From positions 49,815,136 to 49,879,135 of the forward strand of contig NC_081414.1 of assembly GCF_030272615.1 (NCBI RefSeq): DNA of 64,000 bases, read 5' to 3'. Shown here piece by piece: positions 33,660 through 45,847 of the stretch. The notes under the pieces were generated by a model that saw only the letters and a program-made list of their open reading frames with translations, did no database searches and was not told where the DNA came from. Origin of the DNA: Cryptomeria japonica (lineage: Eukaryota; Streptophyta; Pinopsida; Cupressales; Cupressaceae). Made by a program: the position numbers and the translations under genes. Numbering within the stretch: position 1 is the stretch's first letter; each line of letters starts with the position of its first letter.

Positions 33660-34580
33660 ACAAATTGTTCCCTTTGTTAACATTATTTTATAAGTTTTCA
33701 TTGATGTCAAATCCCGTGGTCCATATTAAGTCTGGATGTGGTATGTTGAGCAACAACATATGTATGAGATGGTATTGAGCGTTTAGAGGTTTACCAAATT
33801 TCTTGTATGTCTTGGCTTCTCGGAAGATGTGTTGATAATATTATTCAGTGCTATTCTTGGGTCTAGATTAGTCTAAAAGTTGAGGTTTTGGTTTGTATAT
33901 TGAATTTGTGTAACAACATAGAGTGTGGATAATATTTTAGGTCCAGATTTGGCGATATTTGTAGCATGTTGATATGTTCAATGAGGAACGTTGTAATGAG
34001 GTCTACTTCTCATTCCTTCCAATCACCAAAATGTTTAGTTGAGACCTATTTTAGATATCCATCATGGTTGACATTGAGGATTATGTTTTTTCGAAGACAA
34101 CATATAAAAGAGTTCGATTTGGATGAGTTTGTGTGTGGCTTTTGTGTTGAGGACATGCACAATTGAAAGAATCCAGTTGTTGTGTTGAGTTGTGTTGCAA
34201 ATTGATACCAAAAGAAGATTCGCCTATGCAAATTGTATTTCAGTGGTGGATTCTCTTGTAACTTTCTCTCCTTTGTAGTGAGCCCTCTGGCAGTCAGCCC
34301 TCCTATAGTGAGCATCTTGATAATGAGCCATCCTTTGTAAAAATCACCTTAACTGATGTTTATATATTGAGAATTAACATTCTACATGATTTTTCGCTTC
34401 TTGGGTTTTACACATAAATTCTGGTGTTTCTTGTGTCTGATTTGTTATGTGTGTATGTTTTCAGGGTTTATTTATTTTATTAATTATGCTGGTTGTTCTA
34501 GATCTCTGAATAAAGTTTAAAAGAGGATTTTATTATCAACTGATTCAACCCCCCTCTTAGTTGCCTAGATATTCAAGTCT
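33660..34580 (+). mobile_element. Probable degenerate Copia LTR, plus orientation
   Basis: The segment ends TTCAACCCCCCTCTTAGTTGCC (about 34545-34566), the typical 3' end of Copia LTRs of this kind (compare CACCCCCCCTCTTAG near 49950). It contains three runs of AGTGAGCC/CAGTCAGCCC near 34278-34325. The left border and any target duplication could not be fixed. Confidence 0.45.
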
Positions 34581-35400
34581 TCCCATTTTAGGTTTGGGGT
34601 TGCATTTTATCTTTAAATTCACCCCTCTTGTGTCAAATCCTTCCCTTGCCACTTTTACAATGATGTTTTACCTAATTGTGTCTCGATTAGGGTTTTTTGC
34701 TCTTGATTTGGTTCTCTTGTTTCTCCTTTTTCATTCCCTATTTAGATCATTCCATTGTATTCCAATTTCAAGTGTTGAGGTTTAATTTTGACCTCTCCTT
34801 CAACTCCCTTGTGTTTGATTATTCCCCTCCCATTCCAATGATGTCAATTTTTAATCAAAATCCTTGTCTTGATTTTAGGTTTTTCTGCCTTCTTTTAAGG
34901 TTCTACCACTTCCCACTTTCCATTTTCAATTCTATTCGATTCCCTTTCCTTCCTATCCTTATGATGAGGTTTCATTTTGACCTCTTCTTCTACCCCATGG
35001 TGTTGCATTTGTTCCTTCTCCGTTCAATGACCCTCTTCAACCCAGTTTACCTACTATTGCTCAATTTTGCCTAATTTGCCCTATTTTTTCATTTTTCATT
35101 AAAATCTACCTGTTTCCTATCCAAACCTTCCCATTATTTCTCTTTTCACCTATTTTTACCTAAATTGACTTAATTTGACTCCCCCAAGGTCTTCAAACGT
35201 CAGTTTGACTAACTTTCCCTTTTAGGTTTAATTAATTATTTAATTAATTAAGCCCCTTTTCTACTAGTTATTTTGCTTCTAATCTTTCATCATTTCATCA
35301 AACCCTTCCCCACTTAATATCAATTAAATAGAATTGTATTATTTAATTAATTTCAATTTATCCGTTCTTTTTTTCTAGTCGATAATGATTGTTTTTATTA
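34581..35400 (+). other. Pyrimidine-rich DNA, unassigned
   Basis: The plus strand is rich in T and C (TTCCC, CCTTCC, TTTCAT) and has an ATTAATTATTTAATTAATTAA stretch (about 35230-35250) reminiscent of Gypsy LTR ends in this window. No coding frame is credible, and no LTR partner was found. Confidence 0.4.
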
Positions 35401-35760
35401 CATTATAATATATAGAAATTACATCAACAAAATTCAGGCTTCCAAACTGCATATATGCCCAAATATAGTCTTTTTCTTACATACAACACCCATATTCACC
35501 GAAACCCTAACATCCAAAAAACATCTAAACAAAAAAGGCCCTTCCAAATTGTCCAGCTCTCACAACTTCCCAAAGGGTGGGATGCACTCCCATGACATCT
35601 ATATCCAAAAAAAAAAAAAACCACCCAGACCCTACTATAATTTGCAGAGAAAGAAAGCATCTATAATCCGCCTATTAAACTAAGAATAGTAAAGGACCAA
35701 TTGTTACTATCTTTTAACACCAATCATGACTGAATAGTATACATTAACCTTCCTCCCAGT

Positions 35761-36363
35761 CTAAAACGGAGTTGCTCCAACACCGTCTGTGGATTTTGCC
35801 GAAAAAGATCTTCGTTTCCTCACCCCTGAGCACTTGCCTTTAGGATGAGCCTCCGGCCATGCTCGTGTCAGCTTGTTTTCTTCTTGCTCGTGCTTCAGAA
35901 TAAGCCGCTTCAGATTCTCCCAAGCTCCCGCCATTTCCAAAACATATGCCTCCTTGTCAACTTTCCCTATCCATCGGATAAAAGACACAATGTCGAATTC
36001 ATCTGCATCCTTAGCTTCTGCAAAGCCCTCAGAGTAATCAAAGCCAACCCTAGGCACTACCCATTCTAGAATGGAGTCCAAGCCTTCAAGCATTGCATCT
36101 TCAAAAATGGATGTAACTGCCCATTTTATCGTGTCTGTGTTTTCACTAGTTTCCAAACCCCAAGCTATTACCATTAAAATGATGTCTAGGTTAACCTTCC
36201 ATCTTGAAACATTCTCCATGAAAAAAGGTCCCACAACCTCCATCATCGTGTTGATCATCTCGGCATCCTTGAATCTTAGCAGCCCAGACATTCTATCTCT
36301 ACTCACGGCTCCTTTGAATCCCTTCTACTGCTTTTTGGTGGTTACTATGAAGTTTGCCTCCAT
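35761..36363 (-). pseudogene. Unrecognised intronless gene, about 200 codons, with one TAG
   Basis: On the minus strand an ATG at 36363 (context AATCATGGAG) opens M-E-A-N-F-I-V-T-T-K-K-Q. An in-frame TAG follows at 36325-36327, then 187 open codons to TAG at 35761. Without the TAG the product would be about 200 residues; otherwise the first usable Met is at 36291 (about 176 residues). The sequence is acidic and helical in style (AWENLKRLILKHEQEENKL) with a basic tail (VRKRRSFSAKS) that could be a nuclear signal. No family was recognised. A TATA box (TTTATAAAG in minus reading, about 36473-36481) lies about 110 bp before the ATG. GC content and codon order are unlike the flanking AT-rich DNA. 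It may be a host gene fragment, a retrogene or an accessory transposon gene. Confidence 0.55.
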
Positions 36364-36472
36364 GATTCAAAATGTGAGCTTCCTAACTTCTGAAAAATCT
36401 CCTCTTATTTTCCTAGAGATTTTTCGATATATATGCCTCACACACTACCTCAATTAACACAACCACCCTCAG

Positions 36473-36481
36473 CTTTATAAA
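36473..36481 (-). promoter_or_regulatory. TATA box of the 35.8-36.4 kb ORF
   Basis: The minus strand reads TTTATAAAG, about 110 bp upstream of the ATG at 36363, a normal distance for a plant TATA box with an 80-bp leader. A chance match is possible in AT-rich DNA. Confidence 0.45.
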
Positions 36482-36489
36482 CCTTGCAC

Positions 36490-37700
36490 AGGTCTTGGTT
36501 GTTGGTGCAACATGTCATCCTGCTAATCATGTCGACGCCCCTCTTGCAATCGCGGGGTTTCCTTACATCCACCTTCAATCTCCACTTGCTCATTTATCTT
36601 AATGATAGCGTTTAAAGTTTTCCATTGAGAAGGACATCATAACAAGTTGATCATCCCAGAAAAACTGCCATATCCAAATCTTTGTTGCCAAAATTTTAAT
36701 GGGTCATCATTTCCTGACCTGTGCGAGATTTCAATTGTCTTTCCTAGAAGGGGAGCCATGCTATAGATGCTGCAAGGTGACATCATCCTCCTGACATTCA
36801 ATTTATCCCTTTTAATTAGATGATTTTAATTACTTAATTAAGGTTCATTCCTTGCAACCTATAATTGAATAATGTATTTAAATTATTCAGTTATCTAATT
36901 ATGTTTTTGAAATTAAATAAATATCTTTATTTATTTAATTTTCTTAATTATCTTTTCATATGAGGATACTATCTTCTCTTTTTCAATTTTTAATTTAAAA
37001 TATCCTCCTAATTTCTGAAAATGGCAACATTATCTCAAGATTCCTCTTTGATATTCGAAAGTCCTAATATTTGGAAATATATCATTATATTTCAATTTTA
37101 AATTTAAAAAATGAGGTTTGCAACCCCCAAAAGCTTCTTTTTTTCTCCGCTTTTTCCCTCATCTCCTTCATCCTTCCTTGAATAGCAGCTTTGTCATGTG
37201 TTCTATTTGGTTCGTCCACTTGATCAAAAATATTTTCGATCTCACCATCCATCGAATCTCTTATTTTCTATAAATTGGAGCTTCCCTTTCATTAAATTCA
37301 TCTAAATTTCATGTATTCTTATTCTGTCATATTCTCAAGTAATAATCTAGCTTAGATAATGTTATTTTGTCCAATTAATCATTAATAATTAGCAATCAAC
37401 GATCATTTTTAATCACACATTACTAGTAAATATCGAACACCATCCCTTTGATTTTGTATATTTCATGTACTTGGCATCATTAAAGTGATATATCATCATT
37501 AGAGATGAAAGGAAGAGCATCAAAGTTTTATTGAAGGAGCACGCACAGATGGTTTGTGTTTTTTAGGCTTTGTTTCAATTATTTCGTTGGTAGGATTAGG
37601 AAGTTAGCATGTAATTCAAGTTTCATGATTAAGTTAGATTCAATTGCATGTGTATTAGTTTTCAAACTAATCAACCCCTTTTTCTTCATCTGCAAGTTAT
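36490..37700. other. AT-rich DNA with an LTR-like look, unassigned
   Basis: Blocks such as AAATAAATATCTTTATTTATTTAATT (about 36915-36940) and CTATAAATTGGAGCTTCCC (about 37268) resemble Gypsy LTR promoter regions. No second LTR or coding sequence was found, and the direction is uncertain. Confidence 0.35.
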
Positions 37701-38363
37701 CTATTTATGTGGTCCATTTTGTTGAATACACCATAGGAGCTTTTTCTTACAGACATAAAATACTTTACTTCTTATCAATTAAACTTCAAACCACAATTGA
37801 CTTATTATTTCAATTATGAAACATAAAGTACAACTCATAACACACATAAATACTAGATTTATGTGGAAAGCCCTAAACAAGGAAAAACCACAGTGAGAAT
37901 CACACACAATATGAATAACTGATTACAATGTTTAGGCTCAAGGCCAAGGATCTCATTGCCCTTGAAGTACTTGCAAGACCAAGACACACAATGTTAAGGC
38001 AAGATACAAAATGTGCACAAGTTGCTAAAAAGAACACACCTTTTGCCAACAGGTGTAGAGGTTTAAATGAACTAAAATGAAAAAGATCTCCTGATCATGA
38101 AATTATCCTTGAACCACTATGTCAAGTGATCAATATCATAGCAAACACATAAGACAACAAACATTGTCTCAAATATCTTTACAAAATATTTTCACACTTC
38201 TCCCATATATTAAATCTACTTGCACAATTTATCATATCCATTGCATTCATCCCTTACTCAACTCATGCATCTATACCCCTATATATGTAAGATAATTCAT
38301 TGAAACCCTTAACTAGGTTGACCATAGACTGAATATACAAAATTACATAAATTAGGCCACCTA

Positions 38364-39235
38364 TGTTAGGAAAATGATGTCTCAACCTTGCATTTACATG
38401 AGGTTAATATTTATAGTAAATTTTCATTTGAGCACGAAATGGTGTGAAGTTCTTCCCGAAGCTTCTGGTTGGCTAGATAAGCATTTCGGTAAAGTTACGT
38501 CGCAAGATCACAACTAGTTTTGAAGATATTGAATTTTTCATTTTGGAGGGATCCAATGAAAGGTTTAAATTTGATTTTGAGGAATTTAGAGGCTCTGAAA
38601 TGCCCTGAAAAGTGGGTGTAAATAGCATAGTGGTTTACGAGGCAATATAGCACTTCGTGAGCTTTTTTATGCTTCAAACAGTTCGTCAATAGGACACACG
38701 GTTCTTAAGTTATGGCCTCTAGAAGTTTGTACTCCTAAAATAGGAAATATAAAATACATCAAACACATAAATAAGCTGTAAAAAGGGAGGGACATGTCAT
38801 AGGGAATCTAGAAGGGAGATAAGGCCGGCTACACTTTATTGGGTGGTTTTAGCCCATGGCTTTGTAATACCATTTGACGATTTCTTGTATTGTATCTCCT
38901 ATATATGAGGTGCGTGAGATAAATGTTGGATGTAAGAGTCTTATAGATATTGAGTTGCCTTTGAATCTCTAATAAGTGGCACTCCTGCGAAGAGCTTGCT
39001 CTACAAGTATATTTTAATCTATTTTTTATTACTGAAAAATATATTGGGCAGCTTTTGGAGTGTGGGGTTTTTCTCCCGAAAGGGTTTTCGCCATGTAAAT
39101 CATTGTGTTATGGTTTAAATGTTATTATATCTATTTTTGTTTTTTGTAACTGTTGTGATGATCTGTGAAATTTTTTGCATTACCCTCCTCTCAAGGTTAG
39201 TGTAGGAAGTTGTTCCACTACTTAACTTCTTTAAA
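38364..39235 (+). repeat. 5' LTR of the plus-strand Copia
   Basis: It is 872 bp, beginning TGTTAGGAAAATGATGTC and ending TTTAAA where the other copy has CTTACA. The transcription start region may be near CTCCTATATATGAGG (about 38898), a TATA-like element shared by both LTRs. Confidence 0.9.
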
Positions 39236-39237
39236 AG

Positions 39238-39255
39238 TGGTATCAGAGCTTGATC
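39238..39255 (+). other. Primer-binding site, initiator Met tRNA type
   Basis: TGGTATCAGAGCTTGATC lies two bases after the LTR; its first 12 bases are the classic plant site. Confidence 0.9.
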
Positions 39256-39360
39256 ACCTTTGGTTTCAGTTGTGAGTTGTTGGGTTTTTAGAACTAATCC
39301 AAATTTGAGTGGGAGCTTTTGTAGAAGACACTTTTTTATCTTGTTGCAGGAATTTTCAGA

Positions 39361-40100
39361 TGGCAAGTGTGTCATGGAAAATAGAGGTGGAGAAATTTAA
39401 AGGAACAAATTTTGAGATGTGGAAGCTGAAGATGGAAGATCTGCTAATGGATCGAGATCTATGGAATGTTGTTGATACGAATATCCAAAGGCCCTCAAAT
39501 CCTATTGCGGTGACTCAGTATGACATTATGGACCGAAAAGGCAAGGGTCCAATCAGATTGTGCCCGAGAGACTCTATTTTGATCAATGTCCATGAAGAAA
39601 ACAATGCAAAGAAGATATGGACTTAGCTTGGTGAAATGTATCAAGCGAAATCTTTATTAAATCAGATTTTCTTGAGGAAGAAATTGTATTCCTTGAAGAT
39701 GGACGATGGTGGACAAGTTGTAGACCACCTGGAAGCATTCAATATGTTGGTGGCTCAATTAGTATTTGTTGATGTTAAGATGAACGAATAGGAGAAATGC
39801 CAGATCTTGCTTTGTTCTTTGCTTGATTCGTGGGATTCTCTTGTTATGTCTATCAGTAGTACTTCTATTGTTTTGAAGTCTGAAGATGTGGTGGGTGCCC
39901 TTGGTGTAGAGATGAGAAGGAAGGTATCCCACAGTTTGAAGGAATCCCTGACTGATCATGGAAGACCTAAGGAGAAAGGAAAGAAGAATGAGAAGTGTGA
40001 TAAGTCCAAATCGAGAGGGAGATCGAAATCTCCTGAAAAGTCCAAAGTCATCTATTGGAATTGTGGCAAACCAGGTCACATCCGTAAGGACTACAAAGAA
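39361..40100 (+). pseudogene. Copia gag, broken
   Basis: The frame begins MASVSWKIEVEKFKGTNFEM and runs through the gag core (KKIWT, a TAG at 39624, L-G-E-M-Y-Q-A-K-S, LEAFNMLVAQL) with a further stop at 39789. It resumes at 39807 with KCQILLCSLLDSWDSLV-type sequence. The zinc knuckle near 40053-40094 reads Y-W-N-C-G-K-P-G-H-I-R-K-D-Y: both the first and last Cys are Tyr, so zinc binding is lost. Gag would form the particle. The Cys-to-Tyr changes are G-to-A transitions. Confidence 0.9.
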
Positions 40101-40129
40101 GAAAAGAAGAAGAAAAAGAAGAAGATTGA

Positions 40130-40680
40130 TTATGATTCTGAGTCTGAGAAGGGAGATGGTGATGCATTTATTGTAGATTTGGCGACTCATGTAGGTAATG
40201 ATGCATGGTTAATTGACTCAGGTGCATCTTTTCATATGACTACCAATAGAAATTGGTTTTCTGAATATGAAGAATTTAATGGAGGTAAGGTGTACTTGGG
40301 TGATGATTCACATTGAGACATTGTTGATCGAGGTAAAGTTAGAATCAAGTATTCTGATGGTAGAATAAAAAGGATTAATGGTGTGCTGCATATCCCTAGT
40401 TTAAAATGAAATTTTTTATCTGTGAGGAAACTGATAGATGCAGGTGTGGAGGTAGTCTTTTTTGAAGCAGGATATAAGATGATTAAGTTTGCTATTGTAA
40501 TTGCTAGAGGTGTCTGGTTCGACACTTTGTACAGGCTAGATGCATACACTGTTGAGTGTAATAGCATGTTTGTAAAAAGTAAATCTATGGAAGATTTGAG
40601 GCTTTCACCTTCAACAGATGGAAATAACTTTTGTGTACCTAAGGGTGTTGTTTCTTTTTGTTTCTTTTGAAGCAAAGTTA
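40130..40680 (+). pseudogene. Copia protease, broken after the active site
   Basis: The active site AWLIDSGASFHMT at about 40203-40241 is intact, within the frame 39807-40316. A TGA at 40314 and a TGA-type break near 40408 (SLK-stop-NFLSVRKL) disrupt the rest. LSVRKLIDAG and VWFDTLYRLD are normal landmarks on the way to integrase. Confidence 0.9.
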
Positions 40681-40746
40681 CCTGCCGAGAAGACAATGTT
40701 ATGGCACTAGAGGCTTGGTCACATTGGAGAAAAGGGTCTAAGGACC

Positions 40747-41590
40747 TTGAAAAATAAAAACCTTGTTGAAGGTTTGAATGATTGTAATCTTGACTTTGAT
40801 TTTTGTGAGCATTGCATTTATGGAAAACAAAATCATGTTCAATTTTACTCGAGTTCTCATAAAACTTGTGGTGTTTTGGATCTTATTCATTTTGATGTGT
40901 TTGGTCCTATAGATGTTCCTTCGATTAGAAAATCCACATATTATGTTTCATTTATTGATGATTTTAGTAGAAGGACATGGGTATATTTTCTAAAGAGTAA
41001 ATCTGAAGTTTTCAGTTGATTTAAAGAATTTAAAGCAATGGTTGAGTCGTAGACTAGAAAGAAAATTAAAAGTTTGAGGACTGATAATGACGGTGAATTT
41101 TTCTCTAATGATTTTGATAGATTCTATAAAGACTGCAACATTAACAGACATAAGACAACTCTATATTCTCCACAACAAAATGGAGTTGTAGAAAGAATGA
41201 ACATGACACTGATGGAGAAGACTAGGAGTATGTTGAGTGGTGCTGGTCTAGAACAAAATTTTTGGGTTGAAGTTGTTGCCACTGCTTGCTACCTAATTAA
41301 TAGGTCTCCTACATCAGCCCTTGTTGATAAAATGCCCATGGAAGCATGATCGGGTCACAAGCCTTCATTGAGACATCTTAGAGTTTTTGGTTGTGAGGCA
41401 TATGCACATGTGCTAAAGGAGAAGCAAACAAAGTTGGAGAACAAGGCTGTGAAATGTATATTCATCGGGTATAGTTGTGGTGTGAAAGGATATAAGCTTT
41501 GGGACCCTGTTGTACAAAAGGTAATTCATAGTAGAAGTGTTATTTTTAGAGAAATTCAATCTCCTTTTGTTACATTGCAGCCAAAATAGA
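40747..41590 (+). pseudogene. Copia integrase, broken
   Basis: Three open pieces in close frames: 40747-41019 with the zinc-binding tail C-E-H-C-I-Y-G-K-Q and FIDDFSRRTWVYFLK; 41074-41349 with RTDNDGEFFSNDF (second catalytic Asp) and SPQQNGVVERMNMTLMEK (Glu); 41368-41589 with HLRVFGCEAYAHV and FIGYSCGVKGYKLW. All catalytic residues remain, but TGA and TAG codons separate the pieces. Confidence 0.93.
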
Positions 41591-41719
41591 CTAAAAAGGA
41601 AAATGTGATTCAATTTCCTTCTACACTCGAAAGAGTTGAATCGAGACCCCTAGATAGACAAGAAGTTGAGGAGAGCTCATCTAGCTCTGAATCTTTATAA
41701 GAGGGGGAAGAACCTCCAA

Positions 41720-42640
41720 CTCAACTTATTCGAAGGTCTACAAGACATACTCAAGAGCCTAAAAGGTATTCACCTGATGATTGGAGATGTATTTTTTCTT
41801 TGAATACTAATGTGGATGAACTGAAATCTATAGAAGAGGTATTAGGCATGGATAATGCAGAATCTTGGAAGATTTCTATGGAAGAAGAAATGAAATCTTT
41901 GAAAAAGAATGATACATAGGATCTTGGACCATTGCCTGAAGGACAAAAGCTTGTTGGTTGCAAATGGGTGTTCAAGAAAAAGATTGGTTCAGAAGGAAAC
42001 ATTGAGAAGTATAAAGCAAGGTTGCAAAAGGCTACTCTCAGGTTGAGGGTGTTGATTATGGTGAGATATTTTCTTCTGTTGCCAAAATGACATCCATTAG
42101 TTTTTTTGTTTTTTATTGTTGTTGCTTATGATTTAGAGGTTTATCAAATGGATATGAAAATTGCTTTCCTTCATGGTGATTTGGAGGAGGATATTTATAT
42201 GACACAACCTGAGCACTATGTGGTGAAAGGTAAAAGTAATTTGGTTTGTAAATTAAAGAAATCCTTATATGGCCTCAAATAGAGTCCTGGGATGTGGTAC
42301 CAGAAATTTGATACATATGTGTTGAGTTTGGATTTGAGTGTTCTAAATCAGATTGATGTGTTTATTATAAAACCGATGGTGATCATTTCCTGTACATTGC
42401 ATTGTTTGTTGATGATATGTTATTCATAGGTAAAGGGAAAAGTACCATTTCAGAACTAAAGTCTCAGCTCACTGCTAAATTTGAAATGAAAGATCTTGGT
42501 GCAATGAAACACATTTTTGGGATGGAAATTAGAAGAGATAGAGTGAACAGAAAGCTATGGCTAGGCCAAAGTAAGTATGTGAATTTAGTGTTATAGAGGT
42601 TCAACATGTAGGAGTGTAGACCATTGTGTGTTCCTTTTAT
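41720..42640 (+). pseudogene. Copia reverse transcriptase, broken
   Basis: The frame reads W-K-I-S-M-E-E-E-M-K-S-L near 41869, then CKWVFKKKIGSEG, a frame change near 42035, [19 protein letters not shown] near 42148-42204, a TAG in the S-L-Y-G-L-K motif (42280) and a further shift near 42350. FVDDMLFIGKGK at 42402 is the Y-V-D-D catalytic motif in F-V-D-D form. The active-site Asp pair is retained, but the gene cannot be read through. Confidence 0.92.
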
Positions 42641-42649
42641 AGTTGGAAT

Positions 42650-43394
42650 GAAATTATCTATTGCAGATTGTCCTACATCCCCATCAAAGATGGAAGACAT
42701 GAGCAGAGTGCCTTACCAAAGTGCAATTGGAAGTTTGATGTATGCTATGGTCTATACTAGACTAGACATTGCCCAAGCATTGGGAGTTCTATCTAGATAT
42801 ATGTCTAATCCTGGTAGAGTTCATTGGGATGCAGTCAAAAGAGTCTTCAGATATTTGAAGGGTACCTTAGAGTATTCTTTGTGTTATCATGGTAATTTTG
42901 TTGTAGATGTGGTTTCCCTTGATATTCATGGTTATGTAGATTCAAAATGGGCAGATGATATTGATAGCAGAAGATCCACCAGTGCTTATGTTTTTACTTT
43001 GTTTTGTGGTGCAATTAGTTGGATGAGTAAGCGACAAGTTGTGGTTGCTTTGTGCACTACTGAAGCAGAGTATATGGCAGCTACTCATGCTTGTAAAGAG
43101 GCCATTTGGTTTAAGAAATTGTGTTTAGACATTGGAATAAAACAAGGAGCCATGATAGTTTATTGTGACAATCAGAGTGCGATTTGCCTAGCTAAGAACC
43201 TGACATTTCATGTCCAGACCAAGCATATTGATGTTCCGTATAATTTTGTCAGAGATATGGTTGAAGATGGCAGGGTGAAGCTGGTTAAGGTAGAAAATTT
43301 GATGAATGTTGTAGATTCTTTAACTAAGGTTGTGAGCACAAATAAATTCAGATGGTGCTCAGAGTCTATGGGTCTCATGGCCCCTAGCAATTGA
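42650..43394 (+). pseudogene. Copia RNase H, open but detached
   Basis: An open frame of 256 codons (42624-43394) carries MSRVPYQSAIGSLMYAM, GYVDSKWADDIDSRRSTSAY, TTEAEYMAATHACKEAIW, YCDNQSAICLAKN and VDSLTKVVS. The canonical G-Y-x-D-A-D-W is G-Y-V-D-S-K-W, so the second acidic residue is Lys. Just upstream, stops at 42593 and 42610 cut it off from reverse transcriptase. Confidence 0.92.
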
Positions 43395-43449
43395 TTCATT
43401 GTGTTGATACTCCCTTATCTCTTGCAAGGTGTTCGACAAGTGGGAGATT

Positions 43450-44319
43450 TGTTGGGAAAATGGTGTCTCAACCTTGCATTTACATGATGTTACTATTTAT
43501 GGTAAGTTTTCTTTTGAGCACGAAATGGTGTGAATTTCTCCCTGAAGCTTCTAGTTGGCTAGATAAGCATTTTGGTAAAGTTACGTCACAAAATCATAGT
43601 TTTGAAGATATTAATTTTTTCATTTTAGAGGGGTCCAATGAAAGGTTTAAATTTGATTTTGAGGACTTTAGAGGCACCGAAACGCCCTAAAAAGTAGGCG
43701 TAAACAACATAGAGATTTATGAGGTAATAGAGCACTTTGAGAGCTTTCCAACGCTTTAAACAGTTTGTCAATAGGACACACGATTCTCAAGTTATGGCCT
43801 CCAGAAGTTTGTACTCTTGAAATAGGAAATATAAAATACATCGAACACATAAATGAGTTGTAACAAGGGAGGGACATGTCATAGGGAATCTAGAAGGGAG
43901 ATAAGGTCGGCTATACCTTATTGGGTGGTTTTAGCCCATGGTTTTGTAATACCGTTTGACAGTTTCTTGCATTGTATCTCCTATATATGAGGTGTGTGAG
44001 ATAGATGTTGGGTGTAAGAGTCTTATAGCTATTGAGTTACCTCTGAATATCTGATTAGTGGTACTCCTACAAAGAGATTTCTCTTCAAGTATATTGTAAT
44101 CTATTTTTGATTGTTGAATAATATATTGGGTGGATTTTGGAGTGTGGGGTTTTTTCTCCCGAAAGTGTTTTCCCCACGTAAACCATTGTTGTTATGGTTT
44201 AAATGTTATTATATCTATTTATGTTTTATGTAATTGTTGTGATGATCTATAAATTTTTTTGCATTACCCTCCTTTCAAGGTTAGTGTAGGAAGTTGTTCC
44301 GGTACTTAACTTCCTTACA
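43450..44319 (+). repeat. 3' LTR of the plus-strand Copia
   Basis: It is 870 bp and starts TGTTGGGAAAATGGTGTC directly after the purine tract. It differs from the 5' copy by numerous substitutions and small indels, so the insertion is much older than that of the young Gypsy. Confidence 0.9.
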
Positions 44320-45340
44320 ACATGCACCCAAAATATCAAATGCGGTCCACTCTAGGAGATAGAGAGGACCCAAATACAACACAACACATTCTTCCCAAAT
44401 GATTCTAATTAACCATGCACACTAACATATCCTCCAAATTTGGCCTCAAATGAAATGCATAGATAAACAATGTAATATACCAACCAATTGACCCAAAACC
44501 ATTCTCTAATGTACCAAACTCAGTCAACCAAAAACCAACCCAACTGACAACACTGAACTCAAAAAACCATAAATTCACTTACCAATCAAACTATCACTAA
44601 AAATTGAACTAGAATAATGCAAAACCAAAATAAACATGTCCTTTAAGCTACAACATTGAAAACTAAATATCAGAGAATTGCCAAGCATTCTTCGGACCAG
44701 TTCTGACAAGTCCCACCACTCTTAAAAACATCAACACCTAACTCCACCATTTGAGCAACGAAGGACCTATAAACTTGAAATTACAACATATACAAATCAT
44801 AAACATTGTATCCATAAATTGCACTCCATAATCTTCACATAGCAGAGGAATGCAAAGCATTATTCCACTGGGACATTAAAAACTATTTCCTGCATAAATA
44901 TTGTTTCTTAAATATTGAAATTTCTAGTACACCAACCTTGCGAAAACACCTCAATATCACTACTAGACCACACAACAACAACAACAACAACATACATTTT
45001 TAGACCATCTACAACACATGATAACATTAATGAAAACACAATATGATTTGACATCAATGACAACACAATAGAACAACTCAAGTTTCCAAAAATTCCCCCT
45101 TTTGTTATTGATGACAACACACCACCAAAAGCAAAGAAAACTAAACTCTCTCCCAATTTGTATCTCTCTCTCCCTTTGACATCAAGGACAAAGGGAACTC
45201 TACTAAACTCTCTCACTCTTTCTAATAAACTTTGATAATTGCAACACTTATTGCTCCCCTTGAGAGCAACCACTACATCAATCCAAGAGAAAAAGATGAA
45301 CTTTGAAACTCCCTTGGACAAATGCACCATCTAAATGAAT

Positions 45341-45436
45341 CTAGTTTAAAGAAGGAGGGGCAATGACCCCCAATTTCCGTCGAAGATACTCAAAGGTATT
45401 CTTTGCCAAAGCCTTAGTAAAGATAAATATAATCTA
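45341..45436 (-). pseudogene. RNase H C-terminus of the old Copia
   Basis: The minus strand reads IFTKALAKNTFEYLRRKLG and ends VIAPPSLN-stop at 45341. It matches the end of the Copia frame at 62356 (DIFTKPLPKATFTYLRGKLG). The upstream part of the gene has been lost or replaced. Confidence 0.8.
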
Positions 45437-45847
45437 TTATTTAGTAAAAACATACTCCAATTTGACTTCCTTCTATGCAACCTTCTCTATTAAAAATGAT
45501 ACTAGGGGTTAGCGCAGGATCATGGGGGCCCAAAAAGTGGCGATGTGAAAAAAATAGCCTTCTCCACTCGCCTAAAAACGCGAAAATCCGTGTTGACTTT
45601 TTGCTTGGCCTGGGTGTCAGTACACCCTTGGCATGGTAAGTACCTATGCAAATCGGATATCCAATTTTTATTTGTAATTTTAAATTAAAAAATATATTAT
45701 ATAATATATAATGTAATATTATATAATATATAATGTAATATTATATAATATATAATGTAATATTATATATTACATATTATATAGTATATATAATGTAATA
45801 ATATATTATATAATTATATAATATATATTATATAATATAATAATATA

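Larger units (their letters stand above)
38364..44319 (+). mobile_element. Copia retrotransposon, complete order, inactivated
   Basis: LTRs at 38364-39235 and 43450-44319 (TGTTGGGAAAATG to CTTCCTTACA in the 3' copy) enclose gag, protease, integrase, reverse transcriptase and RNase H, all on the plus strand. A primer-binding site TGGTATCAGAGC is at 39238 and a purine tract AAGTGGGAGATT at 43438-43449. Flanks ACCTA and ACATG are not a clean duplication. The LTRs differ at many positions but are still easily aligned. Domain wording is of the Tork/TAR sort (YVSFIDDFSRRTWVYFLK). It lies inside an older Copia LTR. Confidence 0.93.
37800..45440 (-). mobile_element. Old Copia 3' end split by a younger Copia
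   Basis: A Copia LTR of the CACGTGGAAACCC group lies at about 37800-38363 (block ATGTGGAAAGCCC at 37861) and resumes at 44320-45088. A polypurine tract is present in minus reading (AAAAGGGGGAATTTTT, about 45089-45105). At 45341-45430 the minus strand encodes the RNase H tail IFTKALAKNTFEYLRRKLG. The rest of pol is missing, cut off near 45480. The left border of the LTR is uncertain. Confidence 0.7.

Noticed and set aside
38359-44324. Target duplication for the plus-strand Copia
   Set aside because: Flanks ACCTA and ACATG share too few bases to claim a duplication.
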